Part shown: one piece after another, positions 19,506 to 33,778 of the stretch
Position numbering within the stretch: the first letter of the stretch is position 1
Layout: each line of letters starts with the position of its first letter
Assembly (NCBI RefSeq): GCF_047495875.1
Contig: NC_092472.1
Span: forward strand, 2,354,849-2,418,848
Direction: 5' to 3'
Origin: Pithys albifrons albifrons
Taxonomy: Eukaryota > Chordata > Aves > Passeriformes > Thamnophilidae
Length of the DNA: 64,000 nucleotides
The notes under the pieces: generated by a model
Database searches by the model: none
Seen by the model: only the letters and a program-made list of their open reading frames with translations
Told to the model about the DNA's origin: nothing
Position numbers and translations under genes: made by a program

Positions 19506-22500
19506 TAAGAAGTGTAAGGAGAAAGATGGGGCAACTCTAAGCCACTTGGTTTAGCCTGGCTAATGGTGCATCTTCTGATGGTGCATCTTCTCCTGGAAAC
19601 TGTTTTAAGCAAGAAGGTGGTTAAGAACAGCCATGATGGATTTGGCAAGGACAAACATGCCTAAAGGACCTGATGATGAGGCTGGTTCAGAGAACAGGGG
19701 TGACATGTGACTGGTCTTTACCTCGAATCTACCAAGACCATCAACATGGGTCCTCATAGTGTCATTTACCAGCCTGAAGGGTCAGGTATGGATTGGGTAA
19801 ATGGTCTATAAATTGAATGGAAAATGGCCTGGATTTTTGGGCTCAGATGGTGGTGATCAGTGACTGAGCACAGAGTGTGTGCCAGAAGAGGCTGAGAAAA
19901 CTCTGTTTCTTATCATGATAATTTTAGGGAAATAAATAGTTTGCTCCTTGGAGAAATAAACACAGTGCTTTTTAAGAAATACATTTATTTTGGTTGGAAG
20001 AGAAAACCAGGCTGGTTGTAGAAAGAAAGTTAAAAATAGACCTCAAAGTTGTAGAAGGTTATCTATATTCTATGGCCTTTTAAAAACCTTGCAGTTGAAG
20101 GCTCTCTTTTAGTCACTGGTTTAAACACTCCTTAATGCTCATTCCCTCTTAAAGTCCAGACAAAATGAACTTATTTCCAAGTTCTTCATTATTTCCTTGA
20201 GGCACATTTACCACTAGAACTTTATTCCCTCTGTGCTGGTTCCTCTTGTCTCATAGAAGTCTTCTGCTAACTTAGGTTTTCATCTACACTTTCGTTTTTC
20301 TGCATCTTGAGCAAAGGAGCTTCGTGGATCATGTAAGCTTTGATACACAATAGTTGTTTTTTAATCTCAAATCAGAAATAAATGGCCAAAAATGTCACCA
20401 TACCCCTTTGACCAAGGATGCTTCAAACACTGTAATTACAGGGGATCTCGTTTCACAGCTCACAAACAAAGCAAATGTGTTTGACTGTATTAGATTTCTT
20501 ATAATATGTTCATGCAAACCCAAATGTGCATATACACACTCTGTCAATAATGCCAACTGCAATTTATTAAGTTTTACAAATTTTTTCCACTAGGTCAGTG
20601 TGTTGTTAAACAGAGAGTGAAAGCAGGATCAATGCTAAAGATGGGAAGGCTAAATTTCCAAGTAAACAATCTCAGCTTTCTCTTAATAAGTTTATAAGGG
20701 ATTTTGTGGAGGAAGCTTAATTAATCACAGGCCTGAAACCTCTCTTAAAGCAGTTGTATTTTGCTAATGAGAGAATAAGAAAACAAAGGAATTTGGGCAT
20801 GAGCTGCAGCTCGTGCTGCTGTTTCGCTCTTCCCTGAGTGCTGCAAAGCCCCTCAGTCAGTCACTAATCCAGAGCTGGAACTGGGAGTGAGTTTGGGGGA
20901 TATATCTTGCTGCTTTGTGATGAACTCGGAGGCCCTGGGAGAATCTCTTGGTGTTGACAGCCCCTGACAGTAAATGTCACACGGATGGGGAGGGAACTCA
21001 GAGCCTTGTGGTGACTGCGATGAGAAGAGACACGGTGACAGAAGCCCTGATTGATGAGCCGTGCCACGAGCAGAGGGAGCCTGGGTGTGACTGTCTGTAA
21101 TTGAGTGGGCCATGGAAGTTATTCCTGGCTTTCCCTGGCCAGTGACACTCCAGAGGGGTTTGCACAGGGGAGCCCTGCAAACCTGAGCCCTGGTGCTCAG
21201 CAGCTCCCTGTTAGTGCAGTGTTGAAACTCAACAGGCTGGCTCAGCTTCGTGCCCGGAATGATAATGCAGCCAACGGCAGGAGGAGATGGTCAGTCCTGC
21301 AGTTACCTTTAGGAAGGTTCCTCTGCTGGCTTTGCCTCCTCTTTCTGGTGCTCTGTCCTCGTGGGCTCTGTGATCTGACACCGTGGGGACGCTGCTTGCC
21401 GAGGCTCTGACACTGCACTGCTGTGACATGGGCTTGTCACAGCCACGTTAAGGACAGTGCTGTTGCTCCTGGCACTGCCCAGCAGTGTGAGACCTCGTAG
21501 CCCACTCACCCAGCAAAGCATCTGCTCGCACTGACCAATTAAATTGGCTTCTCTCTCATTAAAACCCTTGTGCAGGCTCTGGTGTGTCACAGATCTTTAA
21601 AATCTCCATTACGAATTCCACTTTCTTCCGGGTATTTTTAGCTTATACTTGAAGAAATGATTATTGTCTCTTGCACTTAAACATATCAATTTGGGCTCCA
21701 CAGACATCTCCTCTGGGCCATATTCAAAGACCTGATCTGACTTGAACTGCTGAATCCGTAGGGAGGATTTCAACACCGCTCCAAGCGCTTGGACATTGGA
21801 GCTGTGCAGGGAGGTAGAGGGAGAGAAATTCAAGCCCTCCCCCATTTCCTTTGGTAAGTCAGGAGCACATCCCTTCCAGATTTACTTGGTTGTGCCAATT
21901 TAATGTGATTTCTTCTGAGGGCCTGAAACCACTCAAGGAAGGCTGACAGGTTTTATCAACAGAATGGAAACTGAAGTGATAAGGTGAGAGTTGTTGACCT
22001 GATAACTAACAAACAGAAAACTTCAGTGTCCCTCCAGCTAAATATTGCACTCTGCAGGTAAGTAAACGATGGCAACAGCTGTGGTCTTGTCACTGAGCGA
22101 GAGTGTTTTAGTGCAGAGGAGCAGGAGGTGAACTGTGAAAACAAACACATTCAGTTTGCTACACACTATTTCCCTCTATTACTTTTAATGAGAGCTAAAC
22201 TCCAAAATGCACAATGGGACAATAATATTGCAGAGAGAAGGAAGTCTGTGTTTGGCTCCTAAATTCCAGACACCCGGTTACAATTAGAAGGATTGCTGTG
22301 TATTATTAATGGCTCACCAGGAGTTACCAGGGCTGGGACCAATTGGCACAAGTCACTGCACCAGTGACTGAAAGGTGGTGCTGGCCCTGGAGGAGCTGAG
22401 TTAACAACCTGAATCCCCTGTGCCCAAAGGGGCTGGGGAAGGAGGGAAGTGTGAGAAGGTGAGAGGAGGATGTTAAAATACAGCACTGAAGAGGCTGGCA

Positions 22501-23365
22501 GACAACAGCTGGGTCACTACAGGCAGATGTTAGTAAATGCTGCCTAATTGTGGTTTTTTAGTTATTATTTTTTAATTTTAATTCTGGAGGGCAGATGGGA
22601 AAAGAGGCAGAGACCTTTCATGAATGATGAATTAGAATTAACTGGCACAAAAAGTACTGCAAGTACAGCAGTTGTTTATTCCTCCTTTTCCCTCTTATAT
22701 TCTTTTTCCTGAAAACATGCAGGGATTATGTATGAAGTGTAGCTGTCACAGTTCTCCCACAGCCCTTGAAATCGTTTTCTGACAGAATAGAAGGCTTCAG
22801 GAGCTGAACAAAGAGGCACGAGACAGAGCTCTTGTTGGGTGTCCGGCCCCCCTTCCTGGCACCTGGCCTGCTCCGAACAACTGGGAACGACGAATGCCAA
22901 GTGATCCCTTCCTGTTCAACTGCTCATGCTAACTTTGTTTTTCACATGAAAGAGGTTTTGTACTTACCATGTTTGTCATTCTGCCATGTAACCTTTCTTT
23001 TGCCTGTTGCAGTTTGTCTCGGGTGAAGGTACCAGAGCTGCGCTTGGTTTTGGAGAAGCAGAGACATCATAAATCATAGAGGAGCAAGGTTGTGCTTTTC
23101 TCTCCAGAGTATTCCAAACTTTTGTGGTGGTTTTTTTTGCCTATTGAGCTATGGGGTCATATATTCATAGAACAAGCTGTTGTAACGTTGAGATGCATTT
23201 CCTAAATTGTGCAAACTAGCTCAGAGCCCATCACTCTGCCTGTAAAGCTGGCGTTGCTTTTTGAGGATAGCCAGGTCATGGTTGTCAGGGCTGTGATGTA
23301 TCTTCCACTTCATCATGAGACTTGCTCAGTGTTGTAAGATCTGGAAGGTTTTTTGTAGCGAATAT
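19506..23365. other. Sequence without recognised genes or repeats
   Basis: Mixed-composition sequence, rather AT-rich. I see no exon with convincing splice sites and coding similarity, and no recent repeat. It may hold unrecognised old repeats or regulatory DNA. Confidence 0.5.
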
Positions 23366-23369
23366 TACC

Positions 23370-24640
23370 CTAATTAATTTAGTTTTTATTAGAAATCTTC
23401 TTCACTATTCCACCAGCTTTCCAAATCATTCCTGAACACATTGAACACCATGGACTTAATCCCTGTGGGACTCCCCTGATGATCATCTTCCACTGTGAAA
23501 ACTCATCCTTTAATATAATCTTCTTTTTCCAGTACTAAATTCTTACTTAACTCTGTGAAGTCCTTACCTGTAGTCACTGGTTGCTTCATTCATTTTGGAG
23601 CCTTTGATGGGACCTTCTATGCATGAGGTTTCTGGAAGCGTGGGGTGAGTTGGAAATGCAGGGGAAATTTCTCAGCTGGAGCTCTGTTATTTACATGCTT
23701 TTGAGTCCTTCAAAGAATTCCAGCAGATTTAGGAGGCTCAGATTCCTTTACAAAAGTCATGTTTACTTTCCCATAACGTGTTGCTTTTATTCATGTCCTC
23801 ACTAATTCTGTTCTTTGCTAGAGCTTCAGCCAATATGGCCCATATGGACATTGGACTTAGTGAGCTGTGGTTTCTTGAATCACCAATGGATTTATTAAAA
23901 AACCTGATTTCTTATTAGCTCCCTTCCAGCCCTTTGGTAATCACAGCAACTTTCAGCAAATGTTACATACTGAGGGTATTTAGGTCAGATGACTCATATT
24001 TAGCATTGAATAAAAACCTTGTCTGAATTCCACCCATGCTCAGTGATATGTTGTTATTAATTTTATCTGGTTTATAATGTCCACTTAACACCCTTAAATT
24101 AAGACAAGGCTTCTGTGAAGGCCTTATAAACAAGATACTGGTTCTAGAGTTTTCAAGATTCTCCAGGTGATGAACAGAGATTTTAGGGGGAAAGAAAGAG
24201 TCTGGGCTTGTTTGTGATGGCATCATCTTTTCTGAGTGCTTTTTCCTCATCCTGACTCTTCCAAGCTTCTTGCTGTTGATGTGCTCAAGAAGGATTTATA
24301 ACATACTTTCCTATTTCTTTAGCAAACTGCTCCTAAACTCTTTCTTCAGTCTACGTTACTGTGCTCTTACATTTAGTCTGCCAGAATTTATGTTCTTTTT
24401 AGTTTTCCTTTTTCAGACACAACTTCAGCTTTTTGCAGGATACCTTTTAACTTCCAAGAGCCTCCCTGATCCTGCTGTTTTATGATGCCAGCTTTTTGTT
24501 TTCCTCTCAAGTCTCTTTTTTTTGACAGGTTATATGCATTTGCTTTGAGCCTCCAATATAGAATCTTAAAATAGTCTACCTGCCATCTGAAAACATTTTA
24601 CCTTTCTGGCTGCCACTCTGAGCGTTTTCTTTAACAAATT
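23370..24640 (-). mobile_element. Old CR1/L3-like LINE remnant
   Basis: Contains CCTGTGGGACTCCCCTGATG near 23.46 kb, and CTTTACAAAAGTCATGTTTA near 23.75 kb. In the antisense of ancient amniote LINEs, as I remember it, these occur in the same order. Diverged, with unclear ends. Confidence 0.45.
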
Positions 24641-25145
24641 TCCTCATTTTCCAATCCCCTTTCTCTGGGATCAAGCACAATCACTGTATTTGCCAACATT
24701 TCTTCATTTCAGAGGATGCAATCATGAATCAGCTAAAAGGATTAAGGGGTTTGGCCCAGCCCAGGCTCTGGGATGCTTGGAAATATCAGCCATTAACATT
24801 TCACTAATGTTAATTTACCTGATTTCATTAACTGAGAAACAGAGAAGGAAGCAGCTTGCCAAGGCTGGTGTTGGTGGGAATTCCTGCCCTGGAACAGCAG
24901 CTTCTCTCTCCAGCCACAACAGACAAAATGACAGGTAATTGGGGGGGAAATAAAATAATCAATCTGAGCTGATTTATCACCACATCCCTGAAGTTTGATA
25001 CTAACTGGCATGAGTGATTTGGGGCAGAGGGAGGAGCAGAGTCACAATGACAACATCCATTTCTCACACCAGCAGATGCAGGAATGGTCCAGGTGGGATG
25101 GACAGATGCGGGTGCCAGAGGTTCTTCACTTGGTAACACTGGGGA

Positions 25146-25562
25146 GTCACAGAATCACAGAGTGGTTTGGAAGGGACTTGAAATATCCAGCCCCACCCCC
25201 TGCCATGGGCAGGGACACCTTCCACCAGCCCAGGTTGCTCCAAGCCCTGTCCAACCTGACCTTGGACACTTCCAGCTTCTCTGGGCAAGCTGTGCCAGGG
25301 CCTGCCCACCCTCACAGGGAAGGATTCCTTCCCCATATCCCATCTCACCCTGCCCTCTGGCAGTGGGAAGCCATTCCCTGTGTCCTGTCCATCCGGGCCC
25401 TTGTAAAGAGTCTCTCCCCATCTTTCCTGTTGGCTCCTTCAGGCACTGGAAGCCACAATTAGGTCTTCCTGGAACCTTCTCTTCTCCAGGCTGGACAATC
25501 TCAGCTCTCCCAGCCTTTCCTCCCAGCAGAGCTGCTCCATCCTCTGACCATCTTGTTGTTGG
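25146..25562 (-). mobile_element. CR1, 5'-truncated
   Basis: Begins on the plus strand with CACAGAATCACAGAGTGGTT and continues through CCATGGGCAGGGACACCTTC to CTTCTCCAGGCTGGACAATC. Minus sense, about 0.4 kb. Confidence 0.95.
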
Positions 25563-27369
25563 GGGCCATGTGAAAAGCTCTACATAAATCCAGATAATTG
25601 AGAGCTTAGAAGGCTTCATGGCTTCAGTTCCCATCCAACAAAATCCTGGGCATGGTCTGACCAGAAAAGGCCTCAGACTTGATTGCCAGAGGCTGGTTTA
25701 GTGTCCAGTTGTTTTTGTGTCTCTCCAATGACAAGCTGCTCCTTGCAGGGACCAGTAGCTGCTTCCAGGCAGCTCCAAAGCTTTTTGGGATGAGGAGTCT
25801 TTGCCAAGCAGGTACCAAAAGCTTGCTCAGGTGAAAAACTCCTCTGAGGGGGAAAAGCAGCTCCACTCAGGTACCACAAAGCACCTTTAATGCAGGGTGA
25901 GCCTCCCCACCCCATTGCAGTGCCACTGCTGAGTGGCATTGACTGCTTAGCAACAGGGAGAGTGATGGGGATGCAGATGAATTGACTGTTTTCTGAGCAA
26001 GCTGGGTAGGAACAGAAGTAATTAGCTGTGAGCTGATGAAAAGGCATGCTTAATTATTAGTATAATTATAGATATAATAGACCAGGAATTATTCAGTAAA
26101 AGTAAGAAGGCCAATATGTTACAAAGAAGGTAATGGGAATGGAGGAGAAAATGACAGCAGTGTGAATTCTTGAGAGGAAATGTAAAGGATTAAGATGATA
26201 AATCAGGAATCTTTTGGGTTTCTACTCTCTGACATATCAGCTCAATTTAACAGGGTCCACAGAGCTAACGAGGTCTGTGGCTTGCATGATTTCTTTTACA
26301 TAAGAAACCCCATATATAAAGTTGTATATGATGTTGATGTAAGTGAATGTATGCCAGTGAAATCAAGCTGTACTTCCATAAATCTCAGACCCTGCCCAGC
26401 TTCACCAGGATCTTTGCTGTCCTTCCAGCTGCACTACAGCCATTCAGTTCGATGGATCCTGCAGGAAGCTGGGCTGGAACTGGTTCTGATCAATATTGGC
26501 CATTGATTGGAATGGTTTGATAAGGCAGCACAGCCTTCCCTTGGCACCCTGAGGAGTCAACGTGGCTCAGAAGGTGTCATGTTTTGCAGCTGCCCTGCCT
26601 GGCCACTGCAGCTTGAACTGCTTTCCGTGCCCACTGGGCAAATGGCAGGAGATAACAGGCTGGACTGCACTAACAGGGACATTGGCTGGTAATGCTGGAT
26701 GTAGAATCACTGAAATGGGTGATTTGGGAAGATTTAAAGTATTGTAAGATTTTTTTCCTGATGTCAGAATGGACACAGGTAGGGCTGCTCCTGCCTTTGT
26801 GCCAGGGATTGGAGTGGACACGAATGGCAGCAGCAGTGATCTGGTGTCTTCTGTAAGAATCTGCAGCCGAGAGCCCCAAGATGTCTACATTTTTAATTTT
26901 TTTTTCTAAAATTGTAGTAGTTTCTAAAATTATGCCAGTGGAAAGGGAGACTGGCACCAGCAGCTCTAATTTGGATTCTGTGAGTCTGAGAGTAGCAGTG
27001 CCAAAGGATTACAAATCCTTTTGCTCATTGCACTGGTTGGGAAGGAAAATAAAGATATGGCGATTTTATTGAATTAGGATTCGAGGACTAATTATTAAAA
27101 AGGGTTTTGATGAATGAGTTGTGAGTCAAGCTGGTTTGGCAAATAGCATTTTGATAAGGTATTTGTAAGACAGATAGTCTGAAGATGGTAAGATGAACGT
27201 AGAACACTAACCTTAATGATGATGTTAATGCAGAAATGATGCAAATGTGCATGAGCAATTGCTGTGTGAAGTCGCTGGGGTACATCAGGGCAAATTGGGT
27301 ACAGACAAACTCTAATCAGCTTCAGCTGGGCACAGAGTCATTGAGAAGTGAAGCTGGAAGAAATCTCAG

Positions 27370-28420
27370 CTGATCACTTATTCCATCTCCTCCTTCCACA
27401 CAGAACCCGATCTGCTCATGACATTCTTGGCATGTGCAGAGCGGTTGTTTCTCTTCCATTTTGTAGCAGACTTTGATCCGCTACAGGACTGTTACTGCAC
27501 TGATCCTGCACTGTCAGGGCTGTTACTGCATCTTCCCGTGTTCTCCTCTCTTTTGAGCACCTCCTGCTCTCAGTCTCTTCATTCAGGTCATGTTTTCCAC
27601 CCCTTCAACCATTCGTGTTGCTGCTCAGCCTGTCAGAGGAGCAGCACCCAAAGCTGGATGTGCCTCTGCACTGAGAGCAAACAAAGGACCTGCAAGATGT
27701 AGGTAATTCTGCTAATACACCCGAGGAGTGTTTTCTCAGGATAATAACCCCTGCTCAGCTTGGTATCAGAACCTTCAGCCTGCTTTTTTTCCAGGCTGCT
27801 CTCTGCCCAGCTGATGCCCATCCTGAGTCTGTGCACTTTGCTCCTGCCTGAGTGAAACCACAATGCTTTTTGCCATCAAGATGGCTCCTCTATTTATAGA
27901 CCTGTCCAAGTTGTCAAAAGTTTCTAATACTGCTCTCCCCCATATATTTGCAGCAGCTCTTTGTAGATTTAATCTTGGCAGATTTAATAAACACCCAGTC
28001 CATTCCCTCATCCAGGCTATCAATAAAATATTGAGTGGATTTTATGAACAGCTGAGTAACCATTCACTTTGTCCTTTGCATTTCACAGTGAGCCACTGGA
28101 AACTGCTCTCAGACTGCAGATTCCAACCAGTTTTGTGTCATGGCTTCAGCCAGGGCATTTTCCACCCATGTGGGACAGTGTCAGGAGCCTCAGTGACACT
28201 GAGGTGTGTGGTACCTGCTGCTTCTTCCTTACCCACAATGTCTCATCCACTGGAGAACAAAACTAGATTGGCTCAGCTTGTTTTGTTGCTGAGGGATTCA
28301 TGTTGACAAGTGCTCATCTCCTTATTACTTTCTATACACTTAGAAATCATGCTGATTATTCTGGTGATTTTCTTTTCCTGAGTGTTAAAATTTTTGGTAT
28401 CTTACTTATTCTGTTTGACT
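27370..28420 (-). mobile_element. Old CR1/L3-like LINE remnant
   Basis: Contains CAGTCCATTCCCTCATCCAG followed by ATCAATAAAATATTGAGTGG, a block typical of antisense ancient CR1-like LINEs in amniotes. The rest is strongly diverged. Confidence 0.42.
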
Positions 28421-28740
28421 TGTAGATGGCTGTGAGTGGCTCCAGTTGTTTGAAAGTGTATGAGGACTCTGTGGACAGTTGTGAAGGCAACAGATACAAA
28501 CCTTTCACTGGGAGAAACCCTGTGCCAAATGTGAAATTCCTGTGATGAAGCACAGAAGCACAAGTGGCTCTCAAGAGAGTGGTGCAAGGAATGTTTTGAC
28601 AAAAAGAAATTATTTTATTTCAGTCTGAGAAATGATGATGCAAATCAGTGTGATCTAAAAAAGAGATTTCAGGGTAGCTTGGGAGAATTCTGAGCAGTTT
28701 AAATTACAAGTCTGAACAGTCTCGTAGAAATTGTCTTGTA

Positions 28741-28945
28741 GATTAGATATTAGGAAGGAGTTCTTGGCTGTGAGGGTGGGCAGGCCCTGGCACAGGTTGG
28801 GCAGAGAAGCTGTGGCTGCCCCATCCTTGGAAGTGCCCAGGGCCAGGTTGGAGCAAGGTGGGATAGTGGAAGCTGTCCCTGCCCATGGCAAGGGAGTGGA
28901 ATATTTGAAGTCCCTTCCAACCCAAACCATTCTGTGATTCTACAA
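28741..28945 (+). mobile_element. CR1 3' end
   Basis: GATATTAGGAAGGAGTTCTT, then the TGTGGCTGCCCCATCC core and the tail CCATTCTGTGATTCTACA. It has lost a short internal piece relative to other copies (GGTTGGAGCAAGG). Confidence 0.94.
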
Positions 28946-29582
28946 TAAATGTGGTCAGGGTCATGTAAAAGAAGCTGGGAAACCTACTTTTGAGCTGCAC
29001 TGACTTCTTTGCCTGTAATAGACTGGTGTGAACATCTAAGAAAACAGAAATAGAGATTAGACTAAATTTCCTAACCTTTTAACCCAGGGAGCCTGGATCT
29101 CCTCTGCAAAGTGTTTTCTGCACTCTCATAAACTCACAGTGTTGACATGAGCTTATTCACAGCACAGGGTGACCTTTGCACAGCTCAGCCACAAGTGCCT
29201 GTGCTGAGCTTTAGTATCTCCTGCCTAACACACACACACGTGACTGCAGGTCTGATCTTACCAAACCAACAGATTGTGCTGGTCCTGTGGCACTTGGGAG
29301 TGTTTGGAACTGTGGGGATGGGAAGTGGATGTGTATTTATATGAACATTCCTGTGTGCAAGTCAAGGAAGAAAGGATAACCACTGCAGTTGGTATGGATG
29401 ATTTGTTGTCAGTCAGAAACATTGATTTTGCCTGAATTCAATATTTTAAAAGGGCAAAAAAAAAATACCACCCAATAAACTCTTACCTGTGTTGTTCACG
29501 ACCAAGGCTTTGGGTCAGTACCTTTTCTGCTGTGCTGTTATATAGAATTATCATCATGGTCATGCCTGGAGTTGTTTGGAAG

Positions 29583-29772
29583 AATCACAGAATGGTTTGG
29601 GTTGGAAGGGGCTTTAAATATTCCACCCCTCTGCCATGGGCAGGGACACCTCCCACCAGCCCAGGTTGCTCCAAGCCCTGTCCAACCTGGCCTTGGACAC
29701 TCCCAGGGCTGGGGCAGCCACAGCTTCTCTGCCCAACCTGTGCCAGGGCCTGCCCACCCTCACAGGGAAGGA
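29583..29772 (-). mobile_element. CR1 3' end
   Basis: Plus strand AATCACAGAATGGTTTGGGT, CCATGGGCAGGGACACCTCC, CAGCCACAGCTTCTCTGCCC. Minus sense. Confidence 0.95.
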
Positions 29773-31039
29773 GGAACTGCTGGTGGAGGAGGGAAGTCAG
29801 AAGTGTTACCAAACTCCCAAACAGGCAGCTGTATTCTGTGTTGGCTGCAGGAATACTGAAACGTGGGCAAGGACCCTGTTACATCTCCTCCTTATCCCCT
29901 CCCTTTTTTCCCCATCTCCTGCTTCCTGATCCTTTTACCTTCAGGAGCTGTAGAAGTATTTGAGATGTCTTTTGTGTGGGGATAAGTGTTCTTGCTCGCT
30001 GGTTCCTTTGGTTTTTTTATGTCCCCTCCAGAGGCAGGGTCAGGAATATTCCTGGTGATGGAGCAGACCCATGTGAGTGCTCTGAGGAGAGGGGTGCAGG
30101 GCAGGGCAGATTTACAGCACTGAGGTGAGTCAGTTCTTAACAGTGAGGGCTTTGGAGTATTAACTCCTGGTGACTTCCACTACAAGGCAGCTGTTAACAT
30201 ATTACCATGAATTGCTTTGGAAAAAAAAAAGATTAAAATTGCATAAGTAGATAAATTTTAAAGAGACAGAAATAATAATGACATGAAAATTGGCTGAAAG
30301 GACTGAGCGACAGCGAGAGTGGAAGGTTTTAAAAATAAATGGGTAGCCAGGAAAGGGTGCAGGGAGATGTTGCTGCCTGGAGATCACAGAGCCACCTAAG
30401 CCTGACAGTTTCTATGACTGCATGAAACACAGAGCCAGAGCCAAGCCCCCGCTCTCTCCCAGCACATTATCCAGCACAGCAATCAGGTTCAGTAACAGGC
30501 TGCCGAGGAAAAGCCTCCCACTAGTTAGTATTCATTAGAGATGGCATTTTTCAGATTGCAGCACAGGGTGTAAACAAGCCACTCCGGAGGAAGAGGGGAG
30601 AACAACATTTCTCTGAGCTCTGATTTATTTCTTATTGATAGTCACTGACTCCACAAACCTGTGGCAGCACCAGTTTTGAGCAGGGAAAGTAACTCTCATG
30701 CCAGCACCGTTTTCCAGCGTTCTTGCAGGAGGCAGCACAACGGGAGGCAAAGCACCATTCCTGCAGTAGGACGGGCGTGTGGCTCCCTTGTGGGGCTGCA
30801 ACATCTGGCAGATTTGTTTCTGTGAGTCATCGTGCCTCTGCAGCCTGCCTGGGTTGTGCCAGCTGCCTGCTTGAGATTCCATTGCCATGGCGTTTTGTCA
30901 AGCTCGGCGGTGGGAGGAGGGAGCCTGTCCCCACAGGCAGGGCCTGCTGGGCTGGGACACCCGCAGAGGGAGCAAAAAGCTCTCTGGGCACACCAGGATC
31001 CTCAGGACTTCAAATATGACCAACTGCTGCCATGTATGA

Positions 31040-31662
31040 GCCAGCAGTGCCCTGGCAGGAGGGACATCCCTGTCCTGGGGGACATCAGGCCCAGCATGGC
31101 CAGGAGAGGGAGGGGATTGTCCTGCTCTGCTCTGCACTGGGGCAGCCTCACCTGCAATGGGGGGCAGTGTGGGGGGACACAGTGTCAGAAAGATCTAAAG
31201 CTATTGGAGAGTGTCCAAAGGAGGGACAGGAGGATGGGGAAGGGCCTGGAGGGGCCATATGAGAAGCAGCTGAGGGCACTTGGTGTGGTCAGATGGAGAA
31301 GAGGAGACTGAGGGGAGACCTCACTGCAGATACAACTTCCTGAGCAGGGGCAGAGGAGGGGCAGGCACTGAGCTCTGCTCTGTGGGGACCAGGGACAGCA
31401 CCCAGGGAATGGCCTGGAGCTGTGTCAGGGCAGGGTCAAGTTGGATCTCAGGGAAAGGTTCTTCCCCCAGAGGGTGGTGGGCACTGATCAGGCTCCCCAG
31501 GGCAGTGGGCACAGTCCCAGGGCTGCCAGAGCTCCAGGAGTGTTTGGATGATGCTGTGGGGCACAGGGTGTGACTCTTGGGGATGGTCCTGTGCAGAACC
31601 TGGAGTTGGATTGGATGATCCTTGTGGGTCCCTCCCAACTCAGCATGTCCTGTGATCCCCGT
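31040..31662 (+). mobile_element. CR1, 5'-truncated
   Basis: Intact-looking copy of the subfamily with GACACAGTGTCAGAAAGATC, GAGAAGAGGAGACTGAGGGG and CCCAGAGGGTGGTGGGCACT, ending CAGCATGTCCTGTGATCC. It serves as the uninterrupted reference for the rearranged copy at 39 kb. Confidence 0.94.
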
Positions 31663-32479
31663 GTGGGATGACCTGGCACTGGAGAGCTGTCCTGCCCTGC
31701 ACAAGAGGTTCATGGCCATCCCTGCATCCCATGCTGGCCCTTCTTCTTTGGTGTGAGATTGTTTTTCCCAGAGGAGCTCTGTGCCAACCACCCTGACAGG
31801 ATGCAGGGGTGCTGTTCCATCTTCTCTGGCTCCCTGATTCCCCAAAGCCATAAGGCACTGAGCACAGCGGGGTTGGGAGTCGTGGTGTCAGGAAACACTT
31901 CTGGGCTTTCAGCCCAAGCTCCCCACGGCCTCTCCAGAGCCTGCCCACAACAGCCAGACCTGGAATGCTGAGGAAAAGCCACGTGTGACAGCTCTGCTCC
32001 AGGCACATGCCTGGGTGAGTGTAGGGAGCCTCTAATTACAGAGGATCTTTCCAGCTCCGCTCTCTGAAGGAGCGAGTTCACATCGTTCTGCTGACAAAGG
32101 TGTGCTCCTGCCTTTCAATAGGAATTTTCCTTTGGGATTTGCTTCTCTGCATTCCCTCCCTGTCCTTTACCTGGCCCTAGACAGCCTCCTGGCAGGCTTT
32201 TTTTTAGCTTGGTGTTAGAGGTTCCTCTTCCCACCTCTCCCAGCATCCAGGTCCTCTCTCCCTGCAGAGCCCTCCCCATCCTTCCCTTTCCAGCTGGAGG
32301 TGCTACATGTCCACAGCTTCCCTTCTGTGGAAAAACCTTGGGGGATACCTCTCCTTTTTCCCAGAGGGATTCATGACAGTGTCTTAGGAGTATTTGATTT
32401 CCCCCCACACCCCCTCACAGTAATACCTCACTTAAAAATGGCACCTATTCAAAAGCACTGGAGCTTCTTAAAAGGAAAT

Positions 32480-33330
32480 TAAAACCAGCTGCTCTAAGGA
32501 TGCAGAAGATGAGAAAGTAGATAAACCCACCCTATCTGAAGCTCAGAGCAATATACTGCTAAGTGAAATAATTCTACAAGGGACCAAAAGGCAATATTCT
32601 AACAGCAGAGTGGAAGAGAGTGTTCAAAATCAGGGTTTTCTGAGCAAATAAAGAAACGACTGGAAAAAAAATTTAAAAAGCATTAACTGTGAAGCCAAAC
32701 CTGTAGGGCAGGCAAGGGGAAATTTTAAGGTGCAAACCCACTAAAGGAATAATAAAAATAATAGTAAAAATATTTTCAAAATTGTCGAAACCCTAATTTT
32801 CTAGAGGTTTGGTAAATAGATGACCAGTCTCTAAAAGGATTTACTGAAAGAGAGAAAAACTAGTGCTGGAAAGTAAAGTGAGCTTTGAGTTGGTGCTTGT
32901 TGTAGTTGAGACAGGTTCTTCTCCCAGGAGAGCCAAACTTATGGGGACAAGTGTAAGGAACCGTCTCAAATTAAATGACAATAAAATTCATTTTAGGACT
33001 AATTGATAAGACGAAGAGTCAGAAATTACCAAGACCATCTGGTGATCACTCAAGAGCTCTGGAGGAAAACAAATATGCAATTATGGAGCTACAATCGTGT
33101 GTAACCTGTCACTTAAATCAGTTCCCCTGCAGGAGGGATGGAATGTGGGAAATGTGACAACAATCCCTGAGAAAGTCCCCAGGAGCCAAGTGGAGAATTG
33201 CAGACAGTCACTGGAGTATGTGCTGGGCAATGAGGAGAAATTATAAGGGAAAAAAGGAATTAGATCAACCCCAACGTATTAAGAAGTTTTTCTAGTGAGA
33301 AACCACAACTCATGAATTTGTTAGAGCTTG
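32480..33330 (+). mobile_element. Old CR1/L3-like LINE remnant
   Basis: A-rich, diverged sequence. The stretch ending GGATGGAATGTGGGAAATGT resembles the sense strand of the ancient LINE ORF2 region that precedes the reverse transcriptase core. Low certainty. Confidence 0.35.
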
Positions 33331-33512
33331 TGAAAGGGTCCTGAAGGGGCACTAAGACAACTTAGTCATAACTATGTGAGAAATGATCTAGTTGGTCAGA
33401 CCATGCTCTCTCTGACTGTGGTGTCCACCTTTCCTGGCTGTGACCCTAAAAATCCCTGAATCCCAGAATCACTGAGCTTGGAAAAGCCCTCCAAGAGTCC
33501 ACCCTGTGCCTG

Positions 33513-33778
33513 ATGCCCACCTTGGCAAAGCCCTCCCAGCCCATGGAGCCCACCCTGTGCCCAATGCCCACCTTGGCAAAGCCCTCCCAGCCCATGGAGC
33601 CCACCCTGTGCCCAATGCCCACCTTGGCAAAGCCCTCCCAGCCCATGGAGCCCACCCTGTGCCCGATGCCCACCTTGGCAAAGCCCTCCCAGCCAATGGA
33701 GCCCACCCTGTGCCCAATGCCCACCTTGGCAAAGCCCTCCCAGCCCATGGAGCCCACCCTGTGCCCAATGCCCACCTC
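33513..33778. repeat. 51-bp minisatellite inside CR1
   Basis: Five near-perfect copies, plus a partial one, of a 51-bp unit beginning GCCCACCTTGGCAAAGCCCT. Units differ only at single positions (CCAATG or CCGATG; CAGCCCATGG or CAGCCAATGG). Because 51 is divisible by 3, all frames stay open, giving a false repetitive protein of 17-residue units. Confidence 0.95.

Noticed and set aside
33513..33778. Possible CRISPR-like repeat array
   Set aside because: There are no unique spacers between repeats. The whole 51-bp unit repeats in tandem, and the genome is vertebrate.
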